64,000 bases of DNA, from assembly GCA_019637555.1 (NCBI GenBank), contig JAHBVK010000020.1, forward strand, positions 1-64,000, read 5' to 3'. The notes below the pieces were generated by a model. That model was not told where the DNA came from. It saw nothing but the letters and a program-made list of their open reading frames with translations, and made no database searches. The position numbers and the translations under genes are program-made. How positions within the stretch are numbered: position 1 is the first letter of the stretch; every line of letters begins with the position of its first letter. Shown piece after piece: positions 27,966 through 37,211 of the stretch. The stretch is from Anaerolineae bacterium (GTDB taxonomy: Bacteria; Chloroflexota; Anaerolineae; Aggregatilineales; UBA2796).

Positions 27966-29309
27966 TTAATTCGCTACCCACGCCGCGCGATAAGTCGCCG
28001 CGTCAGTTTCGCCGCCATCAACATAACCGATCACTGCATCAATCGGCGCAGCAGCACGATATAGCAACATGTCAGGATTGGCGCAGCTCGTCAGTTCCAG
28101 TTCCGCCGTTTTTACCTGATCGCGCAATTTCGCCGCTTGCTGACCGATCAAACTGATCGCTTCGTAGAAACGCGCCTTCAGATTGCGGCTCGGCGTTTCG
28201 CAGGTCTTAACCGCGAACTTGCCGTCGGAAAGCGTCACCACCGGATGCGCGAAGTTAGCTTGAGTCAGTAGTTGCTGTGTTGTTGCCAATTCTGGCAGCG
28301 AGGCAGCCATTGTCACCGCAGCAGAGACATCCGCCGTGGCTGTCGTGTTCGACGTAACATCTGTTTTCGTAGTGTCGAAAGGACGGAACAATGCGATCCA
28401 TGCCACCAGCGCCACCACCGCTATCAACGCCAGTCCAGCCACAATTGGCAGCCAGCGCGGACGGCGACGAGAGGCAGTCGCTGGCGCAAAGGGATCGCCT
28501 TTAGGCACAGCTCCGGATTGACGGGTAGTCGACTTACCTGTGCGTGTGCGCCGCTTCTCGTCCGGCATTTGCGTCGCGGTCATCGTCGGCTCGACGACAT
28601 CGGTCGGCACGATTACATCATCAAGGAAGTCAGGATCGTTCGCGCCAAAGGGATCGTTGAAAGCTTCCGCGCCCGCGGGCTTATCTTCCGATTTGACGCC
28701 GAACAGAGCATCTAGATCATTCTCCTCGGTGCGCGTGGTCGGCGCATTCTTCACATTTGAGGAGAACATCGCATCTAAGTCTTCCGCGTCATCGCCCTCC
28801 GCCTTGAAGTAGGAGTCAATTTCGTAGCTGGCGTTAGCAACTGGTTCTGCTGCTAAGGGGTCGTCTTCAGTCAATGCGTCAATATCAACCGACGAACTGT
28901 AATCAGCGAACAGATCGTCCAGATCGCGGATCGGTTCGGCGCTAGGGGTCGCCTTGAATTCAGCATCCCAATCCGTACCCAGTGATTGCGTGGATCGCAT
29001 ATCGGATGCCGACGTACTGAACATATCGGCGGAGGCGTCACCGCTGGCGCCTAGTTCGGGGAATTCCTGCAGCAAATTATCCAGCAGTTCCCGTGCCTGA
29101 TCGTGGTTCGGTTCTAACCGCAGTACATTGGTCAGGGCGTTGTAGGCATCATGCGGCTCGCTGACCGCATTCGCCAGCAGCCACCATGCATCGGGATTGT
29201 CTGGATCACGGGCAACGATGGGGCGCAGTAAATTCACTGCGTCATCGAGCTGCTCCTGCTGAATCAGATTGTACGCCCGTTCAAGCTGGTCGCGCATCGC
29301 ATCGGACAT
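27966..29309 (-). CDS. TPR-module membrane-anchored protein, 447 aa
   Basis: N-terminal TPR-like module (residues about 5-95: AYNLIQQEQLDDAVNLLRPI, DPDNPDAWWLLANAVSEPHD, ALTNVLRLEPNHDQARELLD). A long acidic, disordered stretch follows (about 95-265), then a basic patch, one membrane helix (WLPIVAGLALIAVVALVAWI, near 285) and an outer domain of about 140 residues with two Cys (VKTCETPSRN, LTSCANPDML). The N-terminus is inside. The plan matches the N-terminal part of the protein at 14165. An AGAGG site lies 9 bases before the ATG. Function unknown. Confidence 0.75.
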   Translation of the reverse strand: MSDAMRDQLERAYNLIQQEQLDDAVNLLRPIVARDPDNPDAWWLLANAVSEPHDAYNALTNVLRLEPNHDQARELLDNLLQEFPELGASGDASADMFSTSASDMRSTQSLGTDWDAEFKATPSAEPIRDLDDLFADYSSSVDIDALTEDDPLAAEPVANASYEIDSYFKAEGDDAEDLDAMFSSNVKNAPTTRTEENDLDALFGVKSEDKPAGAEAFNDPFGANDPDFLDDVIVPTDVVEPTMTATQMPDEKRRTRTGKSTTRQSGAVPKGDPFAPATASRRRPRWLPIVAGLALIAVVALVAWIALFRPFDTTKTDVTSNTTATADVSAAVTMAASLPELATTQQLLTQANFAHPVVTLSDGKFAVKTCETPSRNLKARFYEAISLIGQQAAKLRDQVKTAELELTSCANPDMLLYRAAAPIDAVIGYVDGGETDAATYRAAWVAN

Positions 29310-29425
29310 ACTGCATACCTCTATTTCCGCCGAAGAAATCCACGCGGATTATAGACAATATGGCTTAATTTTGACAGTAGTTTGCGTTCGAGATCGTAAC
29401 AATCCCTGCGCTTGGAGGTCGCCGC

Positions 29426-30814
29426 CTAGCCCACCGTGCCTACCACCACGCGCAAACTCTCCATCATCATGTCGAAAACGTGACCTGAGGAATACACCCG
29501 TATCTGTTTCAAGCGCAGGGGGCGTCGTTCCGGCGTGAACAATTTATTCAAGTCACCTGAATCGTAGTTGTACCAGACATCACCGACCACCTTATCATGC
29601 AGTTGCAGACAGGTATCGCAGATCACTGGACGGGTATCGCCGTCTGGGCGGTTGATGTAGAAACCATGTCGCCACACGTAATCCGTAGTGATCGCTTTAC
29701 CTTGCGCGTCAACACCTGCGCTTTCATAGGTTAATTCCAACATCACCGGGCATTCTGTACCCAGATCGCCGCAGGTCGTCAGGTCTTGATACTGGATGCG
29801 AAAGCGCGTTTCAATCTTTAACCATGTAAAGTTGGTCACATCTACGTTGTCGAAGTTATGCAGACAGCCGACTTCGGCGTGGCCGAATTTATTGTCGTCC
29901 ACCACTGGCGTACCGCGAGACATGTGCAGCGCCACACGACCGTCAGGCGATATGTCACGCCGATAGATCGGATCCGGTTCCGTCTCTTGTTTGCTGGTAT
30001 CCCTGTTCGGCTCGATGGAGCAAGCCCAACCCATCGGCAAATTAGGATCAGAGACTACTTCCTCAGCAGGGATGTCCATTTCGCGCTTACGACGGAATTC
30101 CGGCGTCAGTACCAGATAGGGCAGCGGCTGTACCACAACCGTCTGTGACTCCCGATCCAGTGTTGCATAGAGCGGTGCTGCCACTTGGAACGTCTGCTTC
30201 AAGGCGTTGCGAACCAACGCTACACGCCCATCGGTCTCGGTATAAAAGTGCAGTACGCTGCTGCTGACATCTAGCCGATAGGTGCCCGGCTGATCGATAA
30301 CCGCTTCCCCATACGCTGTACCAAGCACGATTCTCACCGTCCGCGTCACATTCAAGGGCACTTCCACCATGATCTGCCCCGTGACATCCGACAACTGCAA
30401 AACGTGGCTGTTATTGCTCCACTCAAAGCGCGGGCGACTGCGTTCCGTCAACCGGATCGTAGAGTTCGGTAGGATGAAGATGGTAGCGATGATCTGTCCT
30501 GAATAGTTGTCCTCAAAGGTCAGATACCCTTGCGCCGTCTCGTCAGCACGGATCACGCCATCTTGCTCAATGGTCAGCCGTGCTCCTACCAGACTAGAGT
30601 CGATCCCGTAGTCAACGCGCAAACCGCCACGTGCTACGTACAAATTTGCCTTCAGATCAACACGCGACTCGAAGAAGAACCAATACACGCCAAAGGTACT
30701 GGCTGCACACGTAACCAGAAAAATGCCAAAACTAAGGATCAATACTGACCAGGCAATAGTCTGCGGGTAGCGCGTGATGATAGGTTTGCGTTCAATGGCA
30801 GTTACGGTGTTCAT
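29426..30814 (-). CDS. Single-pass membrane protein with a large outer region, 462 aa
   Basis: Short cytoplasmic tail (MNTVTAIERKPIITRYPQT), one membrane helix (IAWSVLILSFGIFLVTCAAS), then about 400 extracellular residues predicted to be beta-rich. The segment LQLSDVTGQIMVEVP, GEAVIDQPGTYRLDV and ALVRNALKQTFQVA resembles FecR-like domains. The C-terminal half (FTWLKIETRFRIQYQDLTTC and Cys pairs, VICDTCLQL) looks like a carbohydrate-binding-type sandwich. The ATG at 30814 is preferred over an upstream frame opening at 30886, because homologous-looking sequence starts at the short tail. No enzyme motif seen. Confidence 0.68.
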   Translation of the reverse strand: MNTVTAIERKPIITRYPQTIAWSVLILSFGIFLVTCAASTFGVYWFFFESRVDLKANLYVARGGLRVDYGIDSSLVGARLTIEQDGVIRADETAQGYLTFEDNYSGQIIATIFILPNSTIRLTERSRPRFEWSNNSHVLQLSDVTGQIMVEVPLNVTRTVRIVLGTAYGEAVIDQPGTYRLDVSSSVLHFYTETDGRVALVRNALKQTFQVAAPLYATLDRESQTVVVQPLPYLVLTPEFRRKREMDIPAEEVVSDPNLPMGWACSIEPNRDTSKQETEPDPIYRRDISPDGRVALHMSRGTPVVDDNKFGHAEVGCLHNFDNVDVTNFTWLKIETRFRIQYQDLTTCGDLGTECPVMLELTYESAGVDAQGKAITTDYVWRHGFYINRPDGDTRPVICDTCLQLHDKVVGDVWYNYDSGDLNKLFTPERRPLRLKQIRVYSSGHVFDMMMESLRVVVGTVG

Positions 30815-30889
30815 CCGGGACGTGCATTCCTTTTCGGCAGCGTCGGTATTATACCCCCACCTCACCCCATGACAATTCCCTAACAAAGA

Positions 30890-30976
30890 ACAGTGTAACT
30901 AATAGTTGACAGTGTTCACAAATTGCGCAATACTGTTAACAGTGTTAACTATAGTGAGCATCGCAAACTATAGTGA
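30890..30976 (+). promoter_or_regulatory. Promoter and operator repeats of the TetR gene at 30993
   Basis: A -35 TTGACA (30906-30911) and AATACT (30929-30934) are 17 bases apart. Direct repeats ACAGTGTAAC (30890-30899), ACAGTGTTCAC (30909-30919) and ACAGTGTTAAC (30939-30949) straddle it. The last lies in GTTAACAGTGTTAAC (30935-30949), which covers the expected start of transcription. A second direct repeat, AACTATAGTGA, occurs at 30947-30957 and 30966-30976. Autorepression by the TetR protein is the simplest reading. Confidence 0.6.
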
Positions 30977-30992
30977 TACGGAGTGATTGGCA

Positions 30993-31709
30993 ATGTCAAC
31001 TCGGCGTGAACGCCTGCGCGAAGCAACTCGAGAAGAGATCAAAGCAACGGCGCGGCAGCAAATGCGGGAAAAAGGCACAGCAGGGCTATCGCTGCGGGGC
31101 ATCGCTGCTGAGATGGGTTTCAGCGTGACGGCGATATACCGCTACTACGACAGCCTTGACGACCTGATTACGGCGCTGATCGTGGACGCGTTCGATGCGC
31201 AGAGTGAGGCGATGGAGCAGGCAGCGGCAAAGTTTCCGCCAACCAGATACGTTGATCGGCTGCTTGCCATTATGGAATCGTATCGCAACTGGGCGCTTGA
31301 AAACTCGACGGACTTTCAACTCATTTATGGCAATCCGATACCGGGTTATCACGCGCCAAGAGAGATCACGGTTCCTAAAGCCGCAAGCGGAATGTATCTC
31401 GTTGGTCAGATTATGGCTGACGCCATTGATGCCGGGCAGCTAACAGTGCCGAAAGACTATGCGCAGTCCGCCGCGGAGATCGATTCCGGTTTGGAGACAC
31501 TTCCCGATGCACCGAAATCTATCCTCTACGCGGTCCTCACTGCCCGTTTTCAGATGCACGGCTTCGTTATGTTGGAGATTCACGGGCATAACGTGGGCAC
31601 CATTGCCGATGCCGACGCCATTTATCGTCACTTATGTCTAACTTTTCTTTCAACTATGGGTCTGAAATCGCCACCGACAGGAGATAGGGATCATGAGCGC
31701 ACAACCTGA
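30993..31709 (+). CDS. TetR-family transcriptional regulator
   Basis: 238 residues. The DNA-binding helix-turn-helix is at about 12-60: REEIKATARQQMREKGTAGL, SLRGIAAEMGFSVTAIYRYY, DSLDDLITALI. The C-terminal part (FQLIYGNPIPGYHAPREIT) matches the WHG-type ligand domain found in several TetR proteins. GGAG precedes the ATG at 30993; TTG 30987 is the alternative. Its last 17 bases overlap the next gene, an NAD-dependent oxidoreductase-like protein, the likely target. Operator repeats lie directly upstream. Confidence 0.92.
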   Translation: MSTRRERLREATREEIKATARQQMREKGTAGLSLRGIAAEMGFSVTAIYRYYDSLDDLITALIVDAFDAQSEAMEQAAAKFPPTRYVDRLLAIMESYRNWALENSTDFQLIYGNPIPGYHAPREITVPKAASGMYLVGQIMADAIDAGQLTVPKDYAQSAAEIDSGLETLPDAPKSILYAVLTARFQMHGFVMLEIHGHNVGTIADADAIYRHLCLTFLSTMGLKSPPTGDRDHERTT

Positions 31710-32658
31710 CTCTGAACTACAGGTCATATTTGGCACTGGACCGATGGGTGTCGCTATCGCCAACGTATTGATCTCGAAGGGCAAACGCATCCGTCTAGTT
31801 AACCGCAGCGGCAAACTACCACTTGGTTTACAAAGCGCACAGGGTGTGGAAGTTGTCAAAGCCAATGCCTCGGTCGTTGCAGAATCGGAAGAAGTAACGA
31901 AGGGGGCAAGTATCGTTTACCAATGTGCGCAGCCCCCATACCATCAGTGGCAGGGCAATTTTCCGGCACTGCAAGCAGCGATTGTTGAAGGTGCAGCGGC
32001 GAATAATGCGCGACTGGTAGTCACCGAAAATCTATATATGTACGGCGACGTTTCCGATGCTCAAATGCGTGAAGATTTACCACTGAATCCGCACACTAAG
32101 AAAGGCAAAGTGCGTGCCGAGATGACGCAGGCGCTGATGGCGGCGCATCAGACGGGCAAGCTGCGCGTGGTGATTGGACGCGGCTCGGATTTCTTTGGTC
32201 CTAATGATCCGGTATCGGGGAGTCTGACGTACGTTCCGGCGTTGGCAGGCAAAAAGGTGTCCGGATTAGGCAATATCGATATGCCACACACCTACACCTT
32301 CACCAAAGATTTCGCCAACGCACTGGTAATCTTGGGCGAACATGAAGATGCCTACGGGCAAGCGTGGCACGTTCCCAACGCGCCAACAGTGACCACACGG
32401 CAGTATCTGCAACTGGTCTTTGAGGCAGCGGGAACAACGGCACGGATCGGTGCTGTCAACCGCCTGATGCTGCAGGTCGCCGGACTCTTCAGCCCCACGA
32501 TCCGTGAAACCACGGAAATGCTCTACGAGTTCGAGAAACCATTTATTGTTGACCACAGCAAGTTCGTCAACCGCTTCGGTGATATTTCGACGCCACTGCG
32601 CGACGCCGTGCAACAGACGGTAGCCTGGTTTCGCCAGAATCCGGAATTTGCGCACTAG
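31693..32658 (+). CDS. NAD-dependent epimerase/dehydratase-like (atypical extended SDR)
   Basis: 321 residues with a Rossmann start (VIFGTGPMGVAIANVLISKG, the GxGxxG loop) and the extended-SDR middle (LVVTENLYMYGDV). Where active members carry YxxxK, this protein reads HTKKGKVRAEM: the Lys fits but the Tyr position is Thr. It may act only as a dinucleotide-binding protein or use another residue. The C-terminal half (GLGNIDMPHTYTFTKDFANAL) fits the substrate domain. The ATG, after GGAGATAGGG, lies inside the end of the TetR gene, so they form one operon. Confidence 0.8.
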   Translation: MSAQPDSELQVIFGTGPMGVAIANVLISKGKRIRLVNRSGKLPLGLQSAQGVEVVKANASVVAESEEVTKGASIVYQCAQPPYHQWQGNFPALQAAIVEGAAANNARLVVTENLYMYGDVSDAQMREDLPLNPHTKKGKVRAEMTQALMAAHQTGKLRVVIGRGSDFFGPNDPVSGSLTYVPALAGKKVSGLGNIDMPHTYTFTKDFANALVILGEHEDAYGQAWHVPNAPTVTTRQYLQLVFEAAGTTARIGAVNRLMLQVAGLFSPTIRETTEMLYEFEKPFIVDHSKFVNRFGDISTPLRDAVQQTVAWFRQNPEFAH

Positions 32659-32766
32659 GCGGTTGCCGCACATTCATTAGCCGCTGCTGAGCGATACACA
32701 TTTGTAACGTACCCTTTAGCGCCCTGTGGTGTTATTCTTTCCCGACTAACGAACGTCGAGGTATTA

Positions 32767-33411
32767 ATGAACAACATCCTGCTCCCGTTATTTACTTTCA
32801 TGCTCTGCTATGTGATCGGCTCCATTCCGACAGCATACTTGATCGGAAGGTTGAACAAGATCAACATTTTTGAAGTTGGCAGCGGCAACATGGGTGCTGC
32901 CAATGCGATCCGCGCGATAGGCATGAAGTGGGGCTTGCTGGTTTGGGTTTTGGATTCGCTCAAGGGTGTTCTGGCTGTCTGCATCGCCTGGAACCTGCCC
33001 GGCGACAAGATCGCTAACGGTGTGATCGGCGCGATTGCGGTGGTCATCGGGCATAACTGGTCAGTGATCGCGGCTATCATCACCGGTACGATTCGCGGTG
33101 GTAAAGGTGCTGCCACAGCCGGTGGCACATGGTTAGTGCTGATGCTTCCGTGGTGGCAGATCGTCGTCATTACGCTGAGTTTGTGGGGCGCGATTGTGCT
33201 GCTCACCCGTTATGTTTCGCTGGCGGTCTTGGTATCGGTGGGTATTGGCACGATCTGGGTAATGTTCTTGATCGGGCAGGGTAGCACGGGTATCCCGCAC
33301 GAATACAGCCTCTATATCCTGATCGTCGCTTTCATGATCTTCTATCGTCACCGCGAAAACATTCAGCGTCTGGCACAGGGGCGCGAACGGCGTCTCGGTG
33401 AACGCGCCTAA
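32767..33411 (+). CDS. plsY: Glycerol-3-phosphate acyltransferase (acyl-phosphate dependent)
   Basis: 214 residues, integral membrane protein with about five helices. It transfers the acyl group of acyl-phosphate to glycerol-3-phosphate, the first step of phospholipid synthesis. The family motifs are present: SIPTAYLIGR, then GSGNMGAANAIRAIG (motif 1), GHNWSV and RGGKGAATAGG (motif 2, phosphate binding). Motif 3 (usually near the C-terminal RHRENIQRL) is present as YRHRENIQRLAQG. It stands 108 bases after the oxidoreductase gene and 20 bases before a lipoprotein gene. Confidence 0.95.
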   Translation: MNNILLPLFTFMLCYVIGSIPTAYLIGRLNKINIFEVGSGNMGAANAIRAIGMKWGLLVWVLDSLKGVLAVCIAWNLPGDKIANGVIGAIAVVIGHNWSVIAAIITGTIRGGKGAATAGGTWLVLMLPWWQIVVITLSLWGAIVLLTRYVSLAVLVSVGIGTIWVMFLIGQGSTGIPHEYSLYILIVAFMIFYRHRENIQRLAQGRERRLGERA

Positions 33412-33431
33412 GCGCTGACGAATCACTTTTC

Positions 33432-33998
33432 ATGTTCAAGGGCTGCCGCTGTCTGATCCTACTCGGATCGCTGCTGATCACCGCGTGCAGCCCCTCTTCA
33501 CCTACTCCTACCCCTACTGCAACTGCCACAGCTACAGCTACCCGAACAGTGGTTTCTGCCGTTGCCGCCCCCACCAATTCCAGCAACGCGCTGCCGCCGT
33601 CATGGACTCCTAAACCGACATTGACGCCCGCGCCGACTCGCACATTGGTGCCGACGCCTACCGCTATTCCTACCTTTACCCAGGATCAACTCTGTTCGGA
33701 ATTTGCCGTCTTGACGCCGAAAACGGATACCGCTTTCGCCTTCAATGATGTCGTCACCTTCTCCTGGACTGGCGTACCGCGTAGCCGCACGATGGCGATG
33801 TTGTTACTACGTCAGGGGGAAACCGAAGGCTTGAAGATGGATGTACCCTTTGAGGGTGCTGGGGTGTTCCCGATCCCGCTGCGGACTCTCGTCGGATCGG
33901 GGACGTTCGAGTGGCGCGCCTACGTCATCGACTCAACCTACGGCGCGATCTGCGAGCAGCGCGGCATTCTGATCCGCAAACCGCCGCCGTACTTTTAG
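33432..33998 (+). CDS. Lipoprotein with a TPT linker, 188 aa
   Basis: Signal peptide with lipobox LITAC (Cys19 to be lipidated), then a Thr/Pro/Ala linker (TPTPTATATATATRT and PTPTAIPTF) of about 60 residues. A C-terminal domain of about 110 residues follows: LTPKTDTAFAFNDVVTFSWT, TFEWRAYVIDSTYGAICEQ. The domain looks like a single beta-sandwich. It is anchored outside the membrane. Function unknown. No clear ribosome site is visible, and it may be translated from the plsY message. Confidence 0.75.
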   Translation: MFKGCRCLILLGSLLITACSPSSPTPTPTATATATATRTVVSAVAAPTNSSNALPPSWTPKPTLTPAPTRTLVPTPTAIPTFTQDQLCSEFAVLTPKTDTAFAFNDVVTFSWTGVPRSRTMAMLLLRQGETEGLKMDVPFEGAGVFPIPLRTLVGSGTFEWRAYVIDSTYGAICEQRGILIRKPPPYF

Positions 33999-34062
33999 CA
34001 CCGAATTGATGAGCAACCTCAACGTATCTGCTCGTTACTCATCACTCGTTACTTCTTTTTCT

Positions 34063-35388
34063 TTAGAACGCTCGATACCCTGTCGGATTGACCGGGAAAA
34101 ACTCCCCGCCGACATTGGCACGTACCTCAAAGTGCAGATGCGGACCGCTGGAATTGCCCGTACTGCCCGTCGCACCGATGGGCTGTCCCGCTTGCACCGT
34201 CTGCCCGCAGCTAACGTTGTAGCTGCTCAAGTGACCGTAGATCGTCCAGATGTCGCCGTGATTGAGTACGATCACGTTGCCGTAACCGTAAGTAACCCAG
34301 CCGACGTACATCACGTTACCTGTAGCGGCGGCAAAGACGGTAGTACCCGCCCGTCCGGCAAGATCGATTCCGCCATGTGATCCGCTGAAGCCGCGCGTCA
34401 CATTGTACGAGCCACCGGGCAGCGGCAGCAGCAAACTACCTGCGCCACCAGTTCCCGGCGTCGGACCGCATGATCCCGCTTGACCAACGCCAAACGTCAC
34501 CGATCCAACTGCACCACTCGTGCTGCCCGCCTCGACCTTCACAGGCGGGTTCCAGTACAGCGCCTTCTTCTCGCTGACGCCACCGGGAATCATCACTAGC
34601 GTATCGGCAGGCAGTACCGTTTCCGGCAAAGCGCCTGCACTTTGCAGCTTGGGGTTGTACTCCGAGTCGATGATTCGAATAGCCGAGACTTTGTACTTCT
34701 CCGCGATCTGCTGGATAGTCTCGCTGCCACTTGCTTTGTGCAGCACGCCGTCTTCAGGCACGATGGTCAGCGTATCACCCGGAAACAAGCGGTTGACGTA
34801 GACAATATCGCTGTTCCAGACGATTGAATCGGTAGAAATGCCGAACTGCTTGGCGATGGATTCCAGTGTATCGCCCACCTTGATCGTGTACTGAATCGCA
34901 CCACTACGCGGGCGCACGGGCGCGATGGTGTACGCCGATTGCTGACGGTACAGTGTATCGCTCGGTGGCGCGGTATCCCCCGCTTGCAGCAGCAGATCGG
35001 CGATCACGTCAACCGGAACATCACCGCTAGGCAAATTCTGATTGGCTGGCATTGGTGACGGCTCAACCGTTGGCGGATCGGTAGGGACGGGCGTGTTGGT
35101 CACCGCCACCGTTGAGACCGCAGCAACAGAAGTCTCTGTCGGCTGTTCATTACTGGTGGCTGATGGCTGTAAGTAAAGCAGCGCCGCTACCGCCGTGATC
35201 GCTAGCGCTGCGACATAAATCAAGATTTGTGCAAAACCAGTTCCACTACTGCCGCCTGCATCTGACAACTGTACAGGTTTTCCGGGCTGCGTATCTTCCA
35301 GACGGCGCATCCCGCTGGGCGGTGTATCCCCCGAATCTACGGGTGGCTCTGGGATTGGTGGGAGCGCTGATTGCTCTGAATCGGTCAT
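34063..35388 (-). CDS. Membrane-anchored LysM-M23 family peptidoglycan endopeptidase
   Basis: 441 residues. Cytoplasmic N-terminal tail, one membrane helix (FAQILIYVAALAITAVAALL, near 50-70), a Pro/Thr linker, and two LysM modules (YTIKVGDTLESIAKQFGIS near 170; HKASGSETIQQIAEKYKVS near 215). A C-terminal M23 (LytM) domain spans about 325-435. Zinc ligands are in SHGGIDLAG (HxxxD) and the final HLHFEVRA, with VLNHGDIWTIYGHLS between. It cuts peptide cross-links in the wall or binds there through LysM. The gene is divergent from the acyl-CoA dehydrogenase at 35574, with 185 bases between. Confidence 0.92.
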   Translation of the reverse strand: MTDSEQSALPPIPEPPVDSGDTPPSGMRRLEDTQPGKPVQLSDAGGSSGTGFAQILIYVAALAITAVAALLYLQPSATSNEQPTETSVAAVSTVAVTNTPVPTDPPTVEPSPMPANQNLPSGDVPVDVIADLLLQAGDTAPPSDTLYRQQSAYTIAPVRPRSGAIQYTIKVGDTLESIAKQFGISTDSIVWNSDIVYVNRLFPGDTLTIVPEDGVLHKASGSETIQQIAEKYKVSAIRIIDSEYNPKLQSAGALPETVLPADTLVMIPGGVSEKKALYWNPPVKVEAGSTSGAVGSVTFGVGQAGSCGPTPGTGGAGSLLLPLPGGSYNVTRGFSGSHGGIDLAGRAGTTVFAAATGNVMYVGWVTYGYGNVIVLNHGDIWTIYGHLSSYNVSCGQTVQAGQPIGATGSTGNSSGPHLHFEVRANVGGEFFPVNPTGYRAF

Positions 35389-35573
35389 TCTGCCTCGAAA
35401 CTTTCTCCCCCTGCGATCAGGCGCGGAATACTAGCTCGCGAATACCGATGCCGCAAGCACGGCTCATCTACGCTTCAGTTTCAATCTCATCATCAACGTT
35501 GGCAGCAGCCCTAACTTGAGCTACAGTAAACCAATCACCTAACAAACATTAGTTATTTTTGGAGCGGCTGAAG

Positions 35574-36722
35574 ATGGATTTTGAATTATCCGCGGAACAG
35601 CGCATGTATCAGCGTGCCGTGCATGATTTCTGCGAGGCGGAGATCAAACCCCGCGCTCAAGAGGTAGATCGCGCTGGTGAACTGCCATGGACGGCAATCC
35701 ACAAGATGCCCACGCTTGGTCTGACCGGATTGCAGGTACCGGAAGAATATGGCGGTGCAGGGATGGATACCATCTCCGCCGCGATTGCCATTGAGGAACT
35801 TGGTCGCGTCTGCGGTTCCACTGCCCTATCGATCTCCGCGCATAATAATCTCGGCTGTGGACCCATTGTTCATTGGGGTACGCCAGCGCAGAAACAGAAA
35901 TATCTCCCCCAACTGACCAGCGGCGAGATGCTAGGAGCATTGGCGCTGACCGAGCCGAACGCTGGCTCCGATCTGGCGAACGCGCAGACAATAGCCTTGC
36001 GCGACGGCGATCACTTCACCGTCAACGGCAGCAAAGCATGGATCACTAATCCAATGTTTGCTCCTGTAATCAACACTTACGTGCGTACCAGCAAAGAGGT
36101 CGGCAGCAAAAACTTCAACCTGCTGTTGATCGAGCCGTCCAGCGCAGGAGTGACCATTCACGCGCCGGAGAAAAAGATGGGCTTGAAAGGCTCACCCACG
36201 CAGATGATCACCTTTGAGGATGTACGCGTTCCGGCTGATCAGGTGTTGGGTGAGGAAGGGCGCGGTTTGCATCAAGTCTTGGCAACGCTGGACGCGGGAC
36301 GGATCAGTATCGGCGCGTTGAGTGTCGGCTTGGCGCAGGGTGCGTTTGAAGAAGCGGTACGCTATGCCAAACAGCGCGAGGCATTCGGCAACAAGATCAG
36401 CAATTTTCAGGCGATCCAATGGATGATCGCCGACGCCGCGCTGGAGATCGATGCCGCCCGTTTGCTGGTCTATCGTGCGGCATGGCTCAAAGATCAGGGC
36501 AAGAGCTTCACTAAAGAAGCGGCGATGGCGAAACTACTGGCATCCGAAGTTGCCGAACGCGTCTGTTTCAACGCCATCCAGATTCACGGCAGCTATGGCT
36601 ACAGCGCCGAGTTCCCCGTCGAGCGCATGTACCGCGATCAGCGGCTGATGAGCATTGGCGAAGGCACCAGCCAGATACAGCGTTTGGTCATCGCTCAACG
36701 GGTTCTCGGCGAAATGGCGTAA
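35574..36722 (+). CDS. Acyl-CoA dehydrogenase
   Basis: 382 residues. Classical FAD enzyme of beta-oxidation type: LALTEPNAGSDLANAQT (signature 1), WITNPMFA, MGLKGSPTQMITFEDVRVP, YAKQREAFGNKISNFQAIQW and QIHGSYGYSAEFPVERMYRDQ (signature 2). The likely base Glu lies near IGEGTSQIQRLVIAQRVLG, as in short-chain-specific members. Electrons would go to an electron-transfer flavoprotein, not seen here. ATG 35574 follows GGAG 9 bases upstream; a TTG at 35559 is upstream of that site and is rejected. Confidence 0.94.
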   Translation: MDFELSAEQRMYQRAVHDFCEAEIKPRAQEVDRAGELPWTAIHKMPTLGLTGLQVPEEYGGAGMDTISAAIAIEELGRVCGSTALSISAHNNLGCGPIVHWGTPAQKQKYLPQLTSGEMLGALALTEPNAGSDLANAQTIALRDGDHFTVNGSKAWITNPMFAPVINTYVRTSKEVGSKNFNLLLIEPSSAGVTIHAPEKKMGLKGSPTQMITFEDVRVPADQVLGEEGRGLHQVLATLDAGRISIGALSVGLAQGAFEEAVRYAKQREAFGNKISNFQAIQWMIADAALEIDAARLLVYRAAWLKDQGKSFTKEAAMAKLLASEVAERVCFNAIQIHGSYGYSAEFPVERMYRDQRLMSIGEGTSQIQRLVIAQRVLGEMA

Positions 36723-36734
36723 CTTAGTACTGGC

Positions 36735-37205
36735 TCAGTGGGCGGCGCTCAATTGCGGCTCCGCTTCTGTCTTGTGATGCTGCGCTTCCAGAGTGTTTAA
36801 CTGGACGTGCTGCTCTGCTAGCGCTCGATTCAGCCAATTGATCTTGTGCTGACGCCAGAACTCTAGCCACTTGGTCGGCAGCGTGGCATACAAGACCGCC
36901 GCCTGATAATGCATCGCTGCATCATAGATCGCTTCGGGCAGCGTCACATACTGAAACGGCTCCATGCAAATCTCGACGCCGTAATCCTCTGCCGTCGCTT
37001 GGGCGGTCTTGAGGATTTTCAGTTCCGCGTCGGAGTGCTCGATATAGGTTGGAGCAGACGCCAACCAGCTTGTATGCTGTACCGGGATCATCTTCAGTAC
37101 CGCCAGCGGATACCCTGTCCGGCGTGCTAGCTGTGCTGCCTGATGTATAGCCTCGTTCATCCATTCCGCATTTTCGGTGAGCAAGACCAGAATAGTTTTT
37201 TGCAT
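36735..37205 (-). CDS. Universal stress protein (UspA) family
   Basis: 156 residues with the Usp fold: KTILVLLTENAEWMNEAIHQ, AAQLARRTGYPLAVLKMIPV, then a second half (DYGVEICMEPFQY, EAIYDAAMHYQAAVLYATLP). The ATP-binding loop of UspFG-type proteins (GxxGxxxxxxxGS) is absent, so it is probably of the non-nucleotide-binding type. Its start codon is preceded by AAGGAT lying within a perfect 12-base inverted repeat, described separately. It is the last gene of the minus-strand run from 43.8 kb. Confidence 0.78.
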   Translation of the reverse strand: MQKTILVLLTENAEWMNEAIHQAAQLARRTGYPLAVLKMIPVQHTSWLASAPTYIEHSDAELKILKTAQATAEDYGVEICMEPFQYVTLPEAIYDAAMHYQAAVLYATLPTKWLEFWRQHKINWLNRALAEQHVQLNTLEAQHHKTEAEPQLSAAH

Positions 37206-37211
37206 GATCTT

